From positions 542,206-606,205 of the forward strand of contig NZ_QNRT01000002.1 in NCBI RefSeq assembly GCF_003315245.1: 64,000 nt of DNA, read 5' to 3'. Positions within the stretch are counted from its first letter, which is position 1. Each line of letters starts with the position of its first letter. Below, one piece after another: positions 8,980 to 18,268 of this stretch. Position numbers and translations under genes: made by a program. The notes beneath the pieces were generated by a model. It was given only the letters and a program-made list of their open reading frames with translations. It made no database searches and was not told where the DNA came from. Source of the stretch: Arenicella xantha (GTDB lineage Bacteria; Pseudomonadota; Gammaproteobacteria; Arenicellales; Arenicellaceae).

Positions 8980-10950
8980 ATGGGAGTCCACTCTGAATGT
9001 ATCAGCTCGACCGTCGCCATTGATGCGAAGCAAGTTGATAAAGCCCTCAAGACTTTAAAGAGACAAGTCTTGGACATGAGCTTTATGCGCGATATCAACA
9101 TCGAGCTCTGTCACAGTCTGCCCGAGGCGCTAGATAAACTAGGTTTTGAGTGTGAACTGACTAAGACCGGTGTCAATAAGATTCAGTTTGTTGGTGGCAA
9201 GGGCGATAATTCAAGTTTGATTTGGCCAATCCTCGCGCCATATGTGAAGGAAGGCAGCGAGATCATAATGGAGCATGATGGGGAGCGTGAGATCACGATT
9301 TTTACGGACGGCGAGTGCTACACCCAGTGTGATGATGAAGAAGACTATCAAGATGAAGAGGAAGACGACGAACCTAGCGATGCTGTTTACGACTTATTAG
9401 AAAAGCTCGAGCAAGATGAACTTAACGAGCAAGACATCCGATCACACGTCACCACTCATGGTGTCGCTGGCCCAGTCGATTACAGCGGTAACTCTCTATT
9501 GATGGTGTTGCTTGAAAAGTACTGCGAGTATGACCAAGACGACACCTCCCAAGAACAAACCCTGGATTCAGAGATCAGCAATTTGGTGCAGGTGTTATTA
9601 GACGTCAAAATCGATCTCAACAAGGTGAATGATGAAAGTGAAACAGCGTTATACATTGCCTTGCGGGGAACCTATCTCGAGCTAGCAAAGACACTAATTG
9701 AGCATGGTGCCAAGTTAGCACCAAAGGGCAGCGCTAGTTTGTTTGATATGGCGGCTGAATACTTAAATCTCAATGCATTAGAATTTTTGCTCGAGCATGA
9801 CGTTGATTTTTCCAAGCACGGCAAGACGACATTGATCACCGCCTGCACCGCTGATCATGACAACCCAGCCAAACTGCCATTCGTGCGCCACCTGATCGAC
9901 GAGCTAAATGCCGATGTGAATGCCGCTAGTAAGAAAAAGATATATGCATGGCATGGGGAATTAAGTAAGCGAGCGACTCCATTAATAGCAGCTGCCTATG
10001 CCGATGATTTTTCACTACTCGAGCTACTTATTGATAAAGGCGCAGACACTTCTACTCCGGATGCGGCTGGCAACACAGCGCTGCATTATTGCAGTGGGCA
10101 AACATGGCCATCAGGCGATGGCTCTGTTTGTTGGCGGGCAGGCAAAGACAACCTATCGGTCGTAAAATTGTTAAGTGCTGATGCGAGCACAATTGGCGTC
10201 CGCAACAACGTCGGCAAAACACCATACATGCTTGCAAGAGAAGATAATCTACCGGCTCTCGAATGGTTCCGCGCCCAGCTAACTGCGAGTGGCCGACAAG
10301 TCCCAGTCGAACTCACTGCTGACTTAGAGGGTACCGTGTCTTATTCATCCGACACTGGGCTCGGTTATGCACTCTCATTTAAACAAGGCAAACTGCACGG
10401 TCAACAAAAGTTCTTTACTAAGAACGGCGCGCCATTTGTAGAACTCACCTACGTGGAGGGCTTAGCACATGGCGCTTACAACGCTTGGTACGAAGATGGT
10501 CAGCCAATGCTGGAAGCATCCTTACAACAAGGGAAATGGCATGACGAGGTCAAACTATTTCACCCATCTGGCTTATTGATCAAACACCTCAGCTATTTAG
10601 AGGGTAGACGCCATGGTACGCAATTTATCTTTCAGGAAGATGGAGAGCCCATGATCGAAGCACACTATAAGCAAGGTAAAAAGCACGGACGATTTAATTT
10701 CACTAAGCCCGACGGTGAAGTAGTCGTCGACGAAATATTTGTTGAGGGCGTTGCAGAAAGTAGCGCTGAAGAAACTGATACCGAAAAACCAAAGGGCTTA
10801 TTGTCGGCTCTATTTGGTTCCATCTCCAAGGCCAGCGTGGCAGCCGAATTAGTTGAGGACAAGTTAGCGCCAAGTGAAAAACTATTCTTCCACGATCCAA
10901 AGAAAGTGCTCGCCATTTTCGAAAAGACGCAAGCGCAACTGTGTTGTTGA
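8980..10950 (+). CDS. Ankyrin-repeat plus YwqK/MORN-variant-repeat protein
   Basis: 656 aa, no signal peptide, so probably cytoplasmic. Residues 1-115 form an unassigned N-terminal domain; 116-133 is an acidic run. Roughly 165-430 carry ankyrin-like repeats (ESETALYIALRGTYLELAKTL, ATPLIAAAYADDFSLLELL, GNTALHYC, GKTPYMLARED). Roughly 450-595 are YwqK-type repeats: KLHGQQKFFTKNG, LAHGAYNAWYEDGQPM, RRHGTQFIFQEDGEPM, KKHGRFNFTKPDGE. YwqK repeats occur in putative antitoxin/immunity proteins and ankyrins mediate protein binding, so a protein-interaction or immunity role is possible; no toxin is adjacent. It ends unusually in Cys-Cys. Confidence 0.85.
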   Translation: MGVHSECISSTVAIDAKQVDKALKTLKRQVLDMSFMRDINIELCHSLPEALDKLGFECELTKTGVNKIQFVGGKGDNSSLIWPILAPYVKEGSEIIMEHDGEREITIFTDGECYTQCDDEEDYQDEEEDDEPSDAVYDLLEKLEQDELNEQDIRSHVTTHGVAGPVDYSGNSLLMVLLEKYCEYDQDDTSQEQTLDSEISNLVQVLLDVKIDLNKVNDESETALYIALRGTYLELAKTLIEHGAKLAPKGSASLFDMAAEYLNLNALEFLLEHDVDFSKHGKTTLITACTADHDNPAKLPFVRHLIDELNADVNAASKKKIYAWHGELSKRATPLIAAAYADDFSLLELLIDKGADTSTPDAAGNTALHYCSGQTWPSGDGSVCWRAGKDNLSVVKLLSADASTIGVRNNVGKTPYMLAREDNLPALEWFRAQLTASGRQVPVELTADLEGTVSYSSDTGLGYALSFKQGKLHGQQKFFTKNGAPFVELTYVEGLAHGAYNAWYEDGQPMLEASLQQGKWHDEVKLFHPSGLLIKHLSYLEGRRHGTQFIFQEDGEPMIEAHYKQGKKHGRFNFTKPDGEVVVDEIFVEGVAESSAEETDTEKPKGLLSALFGSISKASVAAELVEDKLAPSEKLFFHDPKKVLAIFEKTQAQLCC

Positions 10951-11017
10951 TTTGTGCGAGTAACTAAGCAAGAAGTTTATCAGCATCCTCCTAGTTGAGT
11001 CTCTCGTCTGCTAAATT

Positions 11018-11052
11018 GCGAAAGTGAACTGCAAACCGCAGTTTACTTTTGC
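11018..11052 (+). terminator. 15-bp hairpin after the ankyrin gene
   Basis: GCGAAAGTGAACTGC (11018-11032), loop AAACC, GCAGTTTACTTTTGC (11038-11052); all 15 positions pair if two G-U wobbles are allowed. It lies 67 bases after the ankyrin-gene stop. T-rich right arm but no separate T-run. Confidence 0.55.
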
Positions 11053-11197
11053 ATATCGTACCAAATGGATACAAAGGTACTTATAGCCGCAAGCTACCTC
11101 TCCATAACTTGATCGATTGAAACAGCACATAGTGCCGCAAACACCTTTTAATCGGCAGCATTGCGACTCCCAAAACTAACTGGTAATTCGTCTAGAT

Positions 11198-12211
11198 ATG
11201 CTTAAAACCATTGCGACATACTTTTTCATTTTGTTTGCCTCAATACTAGCGACATGTGTGCTCATTGAGAGCTTATTGCGTTATACGGCGTGGTTAGATC
11301 AACTCAATAACCCACAACCATCTTATATTCCGGCGTATCTGTATGAGCAATATCAAGAGGTCGATAAAGATGGGTATGTCGATCTATTTGGCTTTCGAAC
11401 AACCTTCGCGACCAACAATCTAATCGAGACACTAAAACAAACTGATGGATGTCGGGTCGTAGTATTAGGTGACAGCTTTGTTTGGGGTAGTGGTCTTTCC
11501 GTACAACAGTCGTGGCCAAGTCAACTACAAAAACTGACTCCCTGCACCGTATTCCCCTTTGGCAAACCGGGTTGGTCTAGCTATCAATATCTAAATCTAT
11601 ACCAAACTCATTTGCGCGAGCTTGAATTTGACTATTTAATCATTGGTATCGTAGCTAACGACCCCCACCCGCTCGGAAAGTTAGATACTCTGAACTTTTC
11701 ACCAGAGTTGTATCAGCGGCACTCCGTTAAACTGATTAACCATAATGGCCAACGCCAGTACTTAGACTCACTAACATTCGACGACTATATTAACTCGGTG
11801 CTTGGAGGGTTTGCCGAAAGCAGCAAATCTAGCCAAGGTAGCATGGATCGGCCTCCGATTATTTCATGGGGCTACTATAATTGGCGAAAGCGCCTTTACG
11901 AATCAGACGTTTATACTGCTTGGGAAAACGCATTAGTAAAAACCGTCGAATCAGCCAAACACCCAACCTGCTTGCTTCTGACACCTACCAGCAATTCTGC
12001 CGATGAAATTGCGATTTTTGACCAGATCGAAACGACGCTCGCTAATCATGGTTTGAATTATCTCAACATGATGCCAAAACTCGATGCGTTGTTTGAATCA
12101 AGCATTAGACCTAGAGATGCTTGGGCAAATCCTGCTGACGGCCACCCGGGTACAAAACAAACCGCCTTATACGCGAAAGGCGCCAGTGAATTGCTGTTAG
12201 CTTGCGATTGA
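11198..12211 (+). CDS. SGNH/GDSL-like hydrolase, membrane-anchored
   Basis: 337 aa. An N-terminal hydrophobic helix (TYFFILFASILATCVLIESLL) anchors or exports it. VVVLGDSFVWGSGL is SGNH block I with the nucleophile Ser; IIGIVANDPH contains the block III Asn; NPADGHPG near the end provides block V Asp-x-x-His. This arrangement resembles SGNH domains acting on acyl groups of polysaccharides or lipids in the periplasm. Monocistronic by appearance; followed by a hairpin at 12235-12277. Substrate unknown. Confidence 0.85.
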   Translation: MLKTIATYFFILFASILATCVLIESLLRYTAWLDQLNNPQPSYIPAYLYEQYQEVDKDGYVDLFGFRTTFATNNLIETLKQTDGCRVVVLGDSFVWGSGLSVQQSWPSQLQKLTPCTVFPFGKPGWSSYQYLNLYQTHLRELEFDYLIIGIVANDPHPLGKLDTLNFSPELYQRHSVKLINHNGQRQYLDSLTFDDYINSVLGGFAESSKSSQGSMDRPPIISWGYYNWRKRLYESDVYTAWENALVKTVESAKHPTCLLLTPTSNSADEIAIFDQIETTLANHGLNYLNMMPKLDALFESSIRPRDAWANPADGHPGTKQTALYAKGASELLLACD

Positions 12212-12234
12212 AATGAGCTGGCTCATCAAGATAA

Positions 12235-12277
12235 AGATGGGTTTAGCTTCACATTGATGCAGAAGCTGCACCCATCT
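12235..12277 (+). terminator. Hairpin downstream of the SGNH gene
   Basis: AGATGGGT (12235-12242) pairs with ACCCATCT (12270-12277), and GCTTC (12246-12250) with GAAGC (12262-12266), separated by a 3x3 internal loop. It begins 24 bases after the SGNH stop. The following CTAAAGCC has no T-run, so this may be factor-assisted or structural. Confidence 0.5.
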
Positions 12278-12462
12278 AAAGCCAAATATGACCACCGAAT
12301 CAAACCCTCCGTTATAACTAACACACGAGTTTGATGGCGATTATTCCTAGCTATACTGCTTGGTAATAAGAATCGGAAAATTATTTTACAATTAATACAT
12401 CCAAAGCACTCATTAGCTGCATCAAAGAGGAAACAACAAAAACCTTCTTATAGAGGCAGCCA

Positions 12463-12597
12463 ATGAAATACTTTTTTCTTATGCTGATGCTAGCGATGCA
12501 AAGCACCTTCGCATCAACTAACATCGACTCCAATCTCTTTAAAGATCTCGAACAGATGGATGCATTGTTATTTGAGCGCGATTTTTATCGAAGGTAA
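12463..12597 (+). CDS. Short secreted peptide (44 aa), unknown
   Basis: ATG at 12463 has AGAGG six bases upstream. The peptide opens with a good signal sequence (YFFLMLMLAMQSTFA) and ends FKDLEQMDALLFERDFYRR. Immediately after its stop a second frame (+1) starts at ATG 12599 and encodes about 26 aa with a hydrophobic segment (GGGCLALILSVFLAQQ), ending 12679. Either two tiny overlapping-style genes or the broken start of a longer gene (LEQMDALLFER resembles the opening of DUF4440-like proteins). Low certainty. Confidence 0.42.
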   Translation: MKYFFLMLMLAMQSTFASTNIDSNLFKDLEQMDALLFERDFYRR

Positions 12598-12890
12598 TAT
12601 GGTCGCGCTAACCATCGGTGGCGGTTGTTTAGCCCTAATTCTCAGCGTGTTCTTAGCGCAGCAAATAGATGATGACTAGTGGCGGGTTAAGCTCTCACAA
12701 CCATAAACTCAATACCGAATATACCACCGCGCTCTGATTGAGCTTGTAACGTGTCGCCGCTCCTTCGACCCTTTCAATCAACACTGGTTAATTCAATTAC
12801 GTCACCTAGCGCTATTAAATTCAGCGAATCTGAGCCCGAAAATTCATGATAATATCTTTGCTTAAATTAAAAACTTAAGGTCAAAGGGTT

Positions 12891-13952
12891 ATGAAAAAGA
12901 ACGACTCAATAGATAAGTCGCGGCGCGTGGTGATTAAGAGTTTAGCGGTCGGTGCTACTGGTATTACGTTCGCCAAGTTAGTGCCAGCGCAGGCTGCCGG
13001 AGAAAAAACAATTCCGGCTGTTGTGAACCTTTTAATGGACGACACTAAAGTCTGCGCTGCACTTGGAGAACCCTTAACCTTAGGCCCTACCTCACCAAAC
13101 GCTGCACAAAATGTTTGTATTCCTGAAGGTGCCATTCGAGCAGTTGTTAGCCTAAATGGCGCAGGCGGCGGAAGCGCGAATGCGGCTGGCAGCTCTTTAG
13201 CTTTTAGCAGCGCACCTGGTGGTAATGGCGGTAACGTAATCGGTTCTTTAGATGTTAGCGGTATTGATGAATTAATCGTACATGTTGGCGAAGGCGGCAA
13301 ACCAGATGGTACGCCCGGTGAATTTGGCGGTGGCGCGGGCGGCACTACTCCGTTTGACGACATGACTACCTTTGGTTCTGTCGCTGGCGGCGGTGGTGGC
13401 GGTTACGCCGCAGTATTCGACAGTAACGATACCGTGCTTGCTCTGGCCGGTGGCGGTGGCGGAGGCGGTGGCGGTAACGATGCGCAGAGCTCCATAGGTG
13501 GTGCTGGTGGTACAGCGACCAATAATAATGAAGAAGGTGATGGCAGCAACGGCCAAGGATTGTACTCTTACTTAGGAGGGACATTCGGCAACGGCGCGAA
13601 TACGACTGGTGGCGCAGGCGCGAATGGAGGCGGCGATGGTACCGGAGGTAGCTTATTACAAGGTGGTACTGGCGGTAGCAACCTCATCACCACGGTAAAC
13701 AAAGGCGGTGCCGGCGGTGGCGGTGGCGGTGGCTTAACTGGTGGTGCCGGTGGAGGCGCCGGTGGTGGTGGTGAAGGAGATGACGGCGGCGGCGGTGGTG
13801 GTGGCGGTGGCGGCCTACAAGTACTCCCGTCCGTGGCTACTTCCGACACATCAGGCGGCGGACAAGGTGGTACGGGCGCTCTAGAAGGCAGCAGCGGCAA
13901 CGCAGGCCAAGCCGGCAGCGTGCAAATTACTTTTTATGATTCCGCTCCATAA
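12891..13952 (+). CDS. Tat-exported glycine-rich repeat protein
   Basis: 353 aa. The N-terminus has a twin-arginine motif (KSRRVVIKSLAVGATG) and a cleavage-like AQA, so it probably leaves the cytoplasm folded via Tat. After an unassigned segment with Cys residues (residues 45-90), residues about 95-340 are dominated by Gly with Ala, Ser, Asn and Asp, including runs of 7-11 Gly, before a C-terminal strand SVQITFYDSAP. It looks like a structural, adhesive or extracellular matrix protein. The gene is GC-rich relative to its flanks because of GGN codons, and its opposite strand gives spurious Pro-rich frames. Confidence 0.82.
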   Translation: MKKNDSIDKSRRVVIKSLAVGATGITFAKLVPAQAAGEKTIPAVVNLLMDDTKVCAALGEPLTLGPTSPNAAQNVCIPEGAIRAVVSLNGAGGGSANAAGSSLAFSSAPGGNGGNVIGSLDVSGIDELIVHVGEGGKPDGTPGEFGGGAGGTTPFDDMTTFGSVAGGGGGGYAAVFDSNDTVLALAGGGGGGGGGNDAQSSIGGAGGTATNNNEEGDGSNGQGLYSYLGGTFGNGANTTGGAGANGGGDGTGGSLLQGGTGGSNLITTVNKGGAGGGGGGGLTGGAGGGAGGGGEGDDGGGGGGGGGGLQVLPSVATSDTSGGGQGGTGALEGSSGNAGQAGSVQITFYDSAP

Positions 13953-14032
13953 TATTCTGTTTCGTATAGTCGAAACAGACATAGCCGCGTTAACCAAGTC
14001 GAGCTTAGTCATTTCGAATCAAAACTGAAAGT

Positions 14033-14063
14033 AAGCCTGAGCAGTTACAGCTCAGGCTTTTTA
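14033..14063 (+). terminator. Rho-independent terminator of the glycine-rich gene
   Basis: AAGCCTGAGC (14033-14042), 7-base loop, GCTCAGGCTT (14050-14059), then continuing T's to 14062. Perfect 10-bp GC-rich stem with a T-run, 80 bases after the stop codon: a textbook intrinsic terminator. Confidence 0.88.
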
Positions 14064-14233
14064 TTTAGCCGCTTCTGGTCTCCGACTCACACCACGCGTA
14101 AAAAAATCTAACGACCGAGTACTTGCCCGTTTAACTATCGAGCGTGAAAATCAAGCCGTTTATTTATCTCACTTAAATGCTAAAGTAATGTTGGGCTAGG
14201 CGCGGGGCATTAACTTAAAAGATTGAGCTAGAA

Positions 14234-15658
14234 ATGAAATCGAATCCAACACATCTGTTCCTGCTAACCGCGTGTGCGCTAATATATTTATCCGGACCAG
14301 GGGTCAGCCTAGCGGCTAACTTTTACATCGATCCGATTAATGGTGATAGTGAAAACTCAGGCACTCAGGCCGCACCATGGCGAACCCTGCAGCAAGTAAT
14401 AGAAGATGACTTGATAGAGTCGCACGCTTGGCGTCGCCCATATTACTCGTTTGGCGATACAGAACCTCGAAATCAAGGCGCACCGGTTAAAGCCGGCGAT
14501 ACCTTAATATTAATGTCTGGTTATCACGGCAAAGTTAATATTCACAAATACGTTAATACCAGCACCATCCACGTCAAAGCCGGTGCAGGTCAGACCCCAA
14601 CGTTGAGCCAACTGCATTTTCAAGCCTCGGCCAATTGGTCAGTTAGCGGCTTAACGATTAGCCCAATCTATGGCGACATCGATGAAAGCTCGTTGCTCCG
14701 AATCGAATCAAATAGTTTTAACGGTCCCAGCCACAACATCACGGTGCAAGACAATGAGCTGTTCAGCGCAACCGATGTCAGCAACTGGTCAGTTGCAAAC
14801 TGGCTAGAGCGACGCAAGAGCGGCATTTCGGTGGACGCAGATAATAGCCTGATCGCAAACAACACAATTCGCAACATTGCCTTTGGAATCACAGTCAGCT
14901 CTGACAACGTGACGGTACGCAATAATCGCGTAATCAATTTCTCTGGCGACGCGCTACGCGGGCTTGGTAACTACGGATTATTTGAATACAATTTTGTCGC
15001 CAATGCCTTCAAGGTTGACGGCAACCATGACGATGGTTTTCAAAGCTGGTCACGCGACGGCAAACCGGTGGTTGGTATGACCCTGCGAGGCAATGAATTT
15101 TACACCAACTACAATCATCCCAACCCTGCCCTACTATCGAATTTTCAGGGCATTGGCTGCTTCGATGGCTTCTACAATAATTGGCTTATCGAAAACAACT
15201 TGGTCGCAGTCAGCCACTGGCATGGCATTAGTGTGTATGGCGCGAACAATACACGCATCATTAATAACACGGTGGTCGATGATCCACGTCATACTGATGA
15301 CCCAATGGTGCCATGGATTCGTCTGACCACGCATAAAAATAATACCCACGGCATTAACAACGTAGTGCGCAATAATATCGGCAAACTTGCCTCAACCACT
15401 CTCGGTGTTACGCTGGACCATAATTTTGATCCAGGTGTCGCTGCCGACGATCATAGTAATTACCTTAGCTACTTCCGCAGCCCGTTAAACTTCGACTATA
15501 GATTAAAGCGCACTGCCCCACCGGTTGGCGCTGGGAGTGAAATATTGGCTCCCAACATCGACATTACCGGTCGCCTGAGAAACAAACCATTCGACGTCGG
15601 TGCGTACGCATTTCAGCTAATTGTGTTGCCCTTCTTACCATTAATAATGGAAGACTGA
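14234..15658 (+). CDS. Secreted right-handed beta-helix protein (DUF1565-like start)
   Basis: 474 aa with signal peptide (LFLLTACALIYLSGPGVSLAA). NFYIDPINGDSENSGTQAAPWRTL matches the typical opening of pectate-lyase-fold proteins (glycine/asparagine-rich PG-D-x-N-x-G-T pattern), followed by many N-N-T turns (NSLIANNTIRNI, DNVTVRNNRVINF, NTRIINNTVVDD). Family members include polysaccharide lyases, mannuronan epimerases and glycan-binding proteins; no clear active site can be chosen. The C-terminus ends with hydrophobic LIVLPFLPLIMED. GAG lies upstream of ATG 14234. Confidence 0.85.
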   Translation: MKSNPTHLFLLTACALIYLSGPGVSLAANFYIDPINGDSENSGTQAAPWRTLQQVIEDDLIESHAWRRPYYSFGDTEPRNQGAPVKAGDTLILMSGYHGKVNIHKYVNTSTIHVKAGAGQTPTLSQLHFQASANWSVSGLTISPIYGDIDESSLLRIESNSFNGPSHNITVQDNELFSATDVSNWSVANWLERRKSGISVDADNSLIANNTIRNIAFGITVSSDNVTVRNNRVINFSGDALRGLGNYGLFEYNFVANAFKVDGNHDDGFQSWSRDGKPVVGMTLRGNEFYTNYNHPNPALLSNFQGIGCFDGFYNNWLIENNLVAVSHWHGISVYGANNTRIINNTVVDDPRHTDDPMVPWIRLTTHKNNTHGINNVVRNNIGKLASTTLGVTLDHNFDPGVAADDHSNYLSYFRSPLNFDYRLKRTAPPVGAGSEILAPNIDITGRLRNKPFDVGAYAFQLIVLPFLPLIMED

Positions 15659-15843
15659 TTTTTCGCCATATATGCCACACCCGCAACAATCTGAGTAGCG
15701 AGAACTCTGAGGTTGTAGCTAACATCCGGCGCCCGTTCAGCGTTTAGTACGCGTAAAGGAATCGGGCGCGTGACTGTTTAACAGCGTTCACATCGCCAGA
15801 ATGCGCTCTAGACACACATACATAAAAATTACGATAGATAATC

Positions 15844-17175
15844 ATGATCAAACGAATTGGCAAAGCTTTACTAATCATCATTGGTGTATTTGCGCTAGCA
15901 ACAACGGCACTCAACTACCTCGGAGTTGCTCTCGACGAGAAGCCTCTCGATTACACGGGTCTGTATCCAATTGCCGATGTTTCGTCAAACAACAATGGTT
16001 TTGATGATCTACAGGAATTCCTTTCTGAAGCCGATGAAGAAAGCTCAGCCGAAGTAGAAGAGGCTCTTGAAAACGCTTTCAACAAAGCCCGTACTGACGC
16101 TTTGTTAGCCCAGCACGAACACAGACTCTTACTAATCGAGCAAGCGTTAGAAAAGCCCTCGTTTAAATCTCACCCGATTGACTTCGATAGTCCCTTTCCA
16201 AACTATGGTGGCTATGGCGACCTACTAAATATCGTTTTATTAAAGGCAAGGAGCGAGCTACAAGCACAGAATTTTCCAGCCGCGATTACTCATATCGAAC
16301 TAGCGGTTAAATTAACGCAACAAATAAAAACCGATCAGTCGGCGACCCTTATTACTTATCTGGTGGGCGTTAGTTATCAAGAAAAAGTTATGAATTGGTT
16401 ACATCAGTTTGTTTCATCACAGCAATTGTCTGAATCGGAACTTAGTCAGCTTATGGCGGTTATCGATGTGATTCCCGATTACCATAATGATCAGTTCAAC
16501 ATGGTATTTAGTGGGGAGTTTGCTTACATGCAATCATTTCCAGAAGAAGTTTCGAACCCGTCAATTGGCGCTCGCATTTCAGCACTTCTCGATTCTGATT
16601 CAGACGCCAACCTATGGTGGACAGTGTGGCAAGACAATACGGCGGTAAACTTGCTGTCGATTCCAAGCTATAACTATTTTTACCAGAAAAATCGAACCAA
16701 AAACAAGCTGTACAAACACCTCCAATACTTGCAAAAACAAACTACTACAAACTACTGCACAAAAATAGACTATCAGACTATACCCTCTGGGCAGCCAAGC
16801 TTCTGGACGTCGCTAGGCATGAACGCTCTTAGTATTGTTAATCACGACACCTGGAGCACTTACATAAACCGACGCTGTTTTAGTAACTTTCACACGCAGG
16901 CAATCAAAACCATTGTTGCGCTAAAACAATACTCATTGACGTACAACAAACCGGTTAAAACGCTCGAACAACTTGTGCCAGAATATCTAGATAGCGTTCC
17001 AATCGATGCATTTACTGGCGAGCCTATTTTATACAACCGATCAGCCCAAACTCTTTACTCGAGGGGCATCGACGCAACGGCTGGCAACGGCGAGGTTGCC
17101 AACTTTGTTGCTCGGTGCTTCGCAGACATCTCCTGTAAAAACGACCCGACTATTTCAATCGAGTTTGATCAATAA
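15844..17175 (+). CDS. Membrane-anchored protein of unknown function
   Basis: 443 aa. One N-terminal transmembrane helix (ALLIIIGVFALATTALNYLGV), then a mostly helical soluble part (residues 50-330) likely periplasmic. Near the C-terminus LEQLVPEYLDSVPIDAFTGEPILYN resembles a motif at the end of many pilin-like/DUF bacterial proteins where a Pro-Asp-x-F-x-G-x-P-L-x-Y stretch forms a beta-hairpin. No catalytic motif. The next gene is convergent. Function not recognised. Confidence 0.75.
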   Translation: MIKRIGKALLIIIGVFALATTALNYLGVALDEKPLDYTGLYPIADVSSNNNGFDDLQEFLSEADEESSAEVEEALENAFNKARTDALLAQHEHRLLLIEQALEKPSFKSHPIDFDSPFPNYGGYGDLLNIVLLKARSELQAQNFPAAITHIELAVKLTQQIKTDQSATLITYLVGVSYQEKVMNWLHQFVSSQQLSESELSQLMAVIDVIPDYHNDQFNMVFSGEFAYMQSFPEEVSNPSIGARISALLDSDSDANLWWTVWQDNTAVNLLSIPSYNYFYQKNRTKNKLYKHLQYLQKQTTTNYCTKIDYQTIPSGQPSFWTSLGMNALSIVNHDTWSTYINRRCFSNFHTQAIKTIVALKQYSLTYNKPVKTLEQLVPEYLDSVPIDAFTGEPILYNRSAQTLYSRGIDATAGNGEVANFVARCFADISCKNDPTISIEFDQ

Positions 17176-17184
17176 GGGTAGGCA

Positions 17185-17718
17185 TCACTGTGGCAGAGCC
17201 AAACACATACAGTGCGCTTGAAGAGAATTGTCGGAACCACCACTTTCGTCATGATAGAAGTAGCATCCACTAAGATTTTGTTTCACGTAGCAGCCCATTA
17301 CATCTTCTTCACTGGCGTTTGATTTAAAGGTACCACACGAGATAGCGACTTCCCCTGCATTGCAATCCACCGATGTGTAGCCATTTGTTACGGGCGTAGC
17401 CGAACGACGGGTCAAATTGAAAGATGCTAGACCAGCCGGGCCCTGCGGGCCAGGTTCGCCTCTCGCTGCAACCAATCCCCAATGAGACGCAGCTGGGGGA
17501 CGATTGCTCTCAGTAGCGTCGTGCGAAACCAATGCTAGGTAACTATTACCATCATTTGATGCCACGTCGCCCTTGCTGTAAGTTTGACCAACCAACCACT
17601 CACCGCGCCAGTTACTTTCTTCGCCACCCAGTGGAATGACCACTACTTTATTATGGGCAGAAGTCGTTCCAGACCACAGCACGGCGATTACTAAAGATAC
17701 TAAAACTAGCTTATACAC
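17185..17718 (-). CDS. Secreted protein: KVVVIPL motif, CBM5/12-like module, collagen-like triplets
   Basis: 177 aa from GTG 17718, chosen over GTG 17727 because GGAG then sits 8 bases upstream. Signal peptide ends TTSA/HN; the mature protein begins NKVVVIPLGGEE, a motif shared with the proteins at 28561 and 55617. Next, WLVGQTYSKGDVASNDGNSYLALVSH followed by SHWGLVA is the carbohydrate-binding module 5/12 (chitin-binding-like) pattern of aromatic residues. Then GEPGPQGPAG gives three collagen-like triplets. The C-terminal 80 residues contain several Cys (SVDCNAGEVAISCGTF, GCYVKQNLSGCYF), likely disulfide-bonded. Probably an extracellular binding protein. Confidence 0.8.
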   Translation of the reverse strand: MYKLVLVSLVIAVLWSGTTSAHNKVVVIPLGGEESNWRGEWLVGQTYSKGDVASNDGNSYLALVSHDATESNRPPAASHWGLVAARGEPGPQGPAGLASFNLTRRSATPVTNGYTSVDCNAGEVAISCGTFKSNASEEDVMGCYVKQNLSGCYFYHDESGGSDNSLQAHCMCLALPQ

Positions 17719-18268
17719 GCTTGGCACTCCATTGAGTAAAAGGTTAGAAACCTTGTTTTTGAACTAAGCAGGGGCAATCAAACCGAGACGATAAACACTG
17801 TTTCACTATTCGCCATGTGTTTGTCGAGACCACAAACACCTACAAGAAAATTTTAGCTAACCGGCATTGCCAAAATTTACCTAACGCTTGGCTTCGCGCA
17901 AACATTGCAGCGCATATTTTTGACCCAACTAAATTCTGTTATCCCACACGAGCGCCAACCGGTCAAAGGACCATATGGCCCTCCGCAGAGATTCTGCAAC
18001 AAGCTAAAAATGTATATCTAACAAAATCACGCAGTTCTCGTGTACTAACGAGGATCAAAAGTTGAGTAGTCCATGACTCCCATGCTAAGTCCTTGGTTGC
18101 TTCGCTGGCTAGTTATTGAATTGCCTTCTAGACCTCAGTCTACTTCCTAAGCTCAGTAAAAATATATAGAGTATCCCCGCGTATGTAATGAGCCTATTGG
18201 GAACCACTTACTAGTTCATGCTGATTGATTTTGGCGGTCATTTACTGCGCACGTTATCTAACTATTTA
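17719..18268. other. Intergenic region with inverted repeat
   Basis: About 550 bases without a convincing gene. GTGTTTGT (17817-17824) and ACAAACAC (17832-17839) form a perfect 8-bp inverted repeat about 100 bases upstream of the gene starting at 17718, a possible operator. A GTG-initiated 82-residue frame (17817-18065) begins inside that repeat and lacks a ribosome-binding site; I regard it as chance. Confidence 0.4.

Noticed and set aside
12881-13900. Long Pro-rich frames on the minus strand
   Set aside because: They are the mirror of GGN glycine codons in the Tat-exported gene on the plus strand.
17817-18065. 82-residue GTG frame
   Set aside because: Starts inside an inverted repeat, lacks a ribosome-binding site and has no signal or domain.
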